From Pseudomonas putida (GTDB lineage Bacteria > Pseudomonadota > Gammaproteobacteria > Pseudomonadales > Pseudomonadaceae), in NCBI RefSeq assembly GCF_028682175.1, contig NZ_JANHKS010000023.1, positions 25,547 to 89,546 on the forward strand: a stretch of 64,000 nucleotides of DNA, read 5' to 3'. The notes below the pieces were generated by a model, which did no database searches, was not told the DNA's origin, and was given only the letters and a program-made list of their open reading frames with translations. Below, piece by piece: positions 62,944-64,000 of this stretch (position 1 is its first letter; each line of letters starts with the position of its first letter). Both the position numbers and the translations under genes were made by a program.

Positions 62944-63034
62944 CTGTGGGAGCGGGCTTGCCCGCGAATTCGGTGGTTGCTCCAACAGGGTGGTGTCAGG
63001 GAGGACGCTTTCGCGAGCAAGCTCGCTCCCACAG
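62944..63034. repeat. REP pair between csdE and tcdA
   Basis: CTGTGGGAGCGGGCTTGCCC... (62944-62967) and the near complement ending CTCGCTCCCACAG (63011-63034), with a 43-base spacer. This is a classic P. fluorescens group REP doublet, between convergent genes, where it can act as a bidirectional terminator. Confidence 0.88.
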
Positions 63035-63063
63035 GAATCGTAGTGTGTCGGGAACGGGTTGTG

Positions 63064-63879
63064 TCAGTCAGTCTTGGCCTTGACCCGCTCCGACGGGCGC
63101 CGCGCGCCGGCCACGATCTTCTCCACCGCCTTGGTCGCCGCCACCATGCCGAAGGTGGCCGTGACCATCATCACCGCGCCGAACCCGCCCGCGCAGTCGA
63201 GCTTCACGCCATCGCCGACAAAGCTTTTCTGCAAACAGATGCTGCCGTCCGGCTTGGGATAGCGCAGTTGCTCGGTGGAAAACACACAGGGCACGCTGTA
63301 GTGGCGGGTGAGGGTGCGGGAAAAACCGTAATCGCGGCGCAGGGTCGAGCGCACTTTCGACGCCAGCGGGTCGTTGAAGGTGCGGTTCAGGTCGCACACC
63401 TGAATCAGCGTCGGGTCGATCTGCCCGCCCGCGCCGCCGGTGGTGATGATCTGGATCTTGCGGCGCTTGCACCAGGCGATCAGCGCGGCCTTGGCGTTGA
63501 CGCTGTCGATGCAGTCGAGCACGCAGTCGATCTCGGGGGTGATGTACTCGGCCATGGTGTCGCGGGTGACGAAATCCGCCACGGCGTGCACCACGCAGTC
63601 CGGATTGATCTCACGCAGGCGCTCGGCCATCACTTCGACCTTGGGTTTGCCGACGGTGCTGGTCAGGGCGTGCAACTGGCGGTTGCTGTTGCTGACGCAG
63701 ACGTCGTCCAGATCGAACAGCGAAATCTCGCCCACGCCGCAACGCGCCATGGCTTCCGCCGCCCAGGAACCCACGCCACCGATGCCCACCACCGCGACAT
63801 GGGCCGCGCGCAGGCGCTCGAGGCCTTCGATGCCGTACAGGCGGGCGACGCCGGCGAAACGTGGATCTTCTGTGCTCAT
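63064..63879 (-). CDS. tcdA: tRNA threonylcarbamoyladenosine dehydratase TcdA
   Basis: 271 aa from the ATG at 63879 (MSTEDPRFAGVARLYGIEGLERL), with GGGGG upstream; the frame extends 35 codons further without similarity. E1-like Rossmann fold: VVGIGGVGSWAAEAMARCGVGEISLFDLDDVCVSNSNRQ, then TTGGAGGQIDPT and the C-terminal GGFGAVMMVTATFGMVAA. It cyclises t6A in tRNA to ct6A, using the CsdA-CsdE sulfur relay encoded convergently next to it. Also known as CsdL. Confidence 0.94.
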   Translation of the reverse strand: MSTEDPRFAGVARLYGIEGLERLRAAHVAVVGIGGVGSWAAEAMARCGVGEISLFDLDDVCVSNSNRQLHALTSTVGKPKVEVMAERLREINPDCVVHAVADFVTRDTMAEYITPEIDCVLDCIDSVNAKAALIAWCKRRKIQIITTGGAGGQIDPTLIQVCDLNRTFNDPLASKVRSTLRRDYGFSRTLTRHYSVPCVFSTEQLRYPKPDGSICLQKSFVGDGVKLDCAGGFGAVMMVTATFGMVAATKAVEKIVAGARRPSERVKAKTD

Positions 63880-64000
63880 GACCAATACCCCCAAAAAACC
63901 GGCGCGCATTATAGGCCCTGCTCGGGATTGGGACAGCAGTTGATTGCGGGTGTTTGGTCTGAAAAACCAGCATATGAAACTCATGACGTAGCAGCACGGC

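Overview
The window is a stretch of Pseudomonas chromosome, most likely of the P. fluorescens group. The order mutS-fdxA-(rsmZ)-rpoS-nlpD-pcm-surE-truD-ispF-fghA-adhC-gfnR-ispD-ftsB-eno-kdsA-pyrG-tilS-accA-dnaE-rnhB-lpxB-lpxA-fabZ-lpxD-skp-bamA-rseP-dxr-cdsA-uppS-frr-pyrH-tsf-rpsB / map-glnD-dapC ... dapD-csdA-sufE-tcdA is the conserved Pseudomonas arrangement. The GacA-controlled sRNA RsmZ lies between rpoS and fdxA, and the spacers carry Pseudomonas-type REP palindromes (TAGGAGCGxGCTTGCxCGCGA). Protein names rest on recognised motifs, lengths and gene order; no database search was run.

Region 1 (about 1-12.6 kb) is the right-hand part of a lambda-like prophage whose left end lies outside the window. 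Its control region is a mirror image of lambda. A cro-like gene (1322-1561, minus) and a cI-like S24 repressor (1644-2510, plus) diverge across three 13-bp operators with a clear PR promoter. Three more operators of the same consensus lie at 2936-3035 around a PL promoter. The PL operon runs rightward through two long, structured, gene-poor leader segments. These hold a boxA-like element, an internal intrinsic terminator and two start-stop minigenes. Small hypothetical genes, a DUF4406 gene, a DUF4224 gene and a tyrosine integrase follow. Several minus-strand genes interrupt this operon and look like separately expressed cargo. The left arm (minus strand) has cro, two small early genes and a Rha/KilA-C antirepressor.

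Region 2 (12.6-16.4 kb): the integrase ends 47 bases before mutS, which begins with TTG, so the prophage sits at the 5' end of the mismatch-repair gene. fdxA follows, then rsmZ with its upstream GacA site.

Region 3 (16.4-26.7 kb): stress and survival genes (rpoS, nlpD, pcm, surE), truD and ispF, then a glutathione-dependent formaldehyde detoxification module (fghA, adhC, divergent gfnR). Between the convergent gfnR and ispD is a 347-bp tandem repeat block made of REP pairs and copies of the flanking gene ends.

Region 4 (26.7-52 kb) is almost entirely minus strand: central metabolism (eno, pyrG, accA), KDO and lipid A synthesis (kdsA, lpxD, fabZ, lpxA, lpxB), outer membrane assembly (skp, bamA), envelope stress (rseP), isoprenoid, phospholipid and undecaprenyl synthesis (dxr, cdsA, uppS), translation (rpsB, tsf, frr) and replication (dnaE, rnhB). 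Many neighbours overlap by 1-4 bases, which suggests long coupled operons.

Region 5 (52-64 kb): map, glnD and dapC on the plus strand, an accessory metzincin protease and a CPA1 antiporter that meet tail to tail, an ArsC/Spx-family protein, dapD, a csdA-sufE sulfur transfer pair and tcdA.
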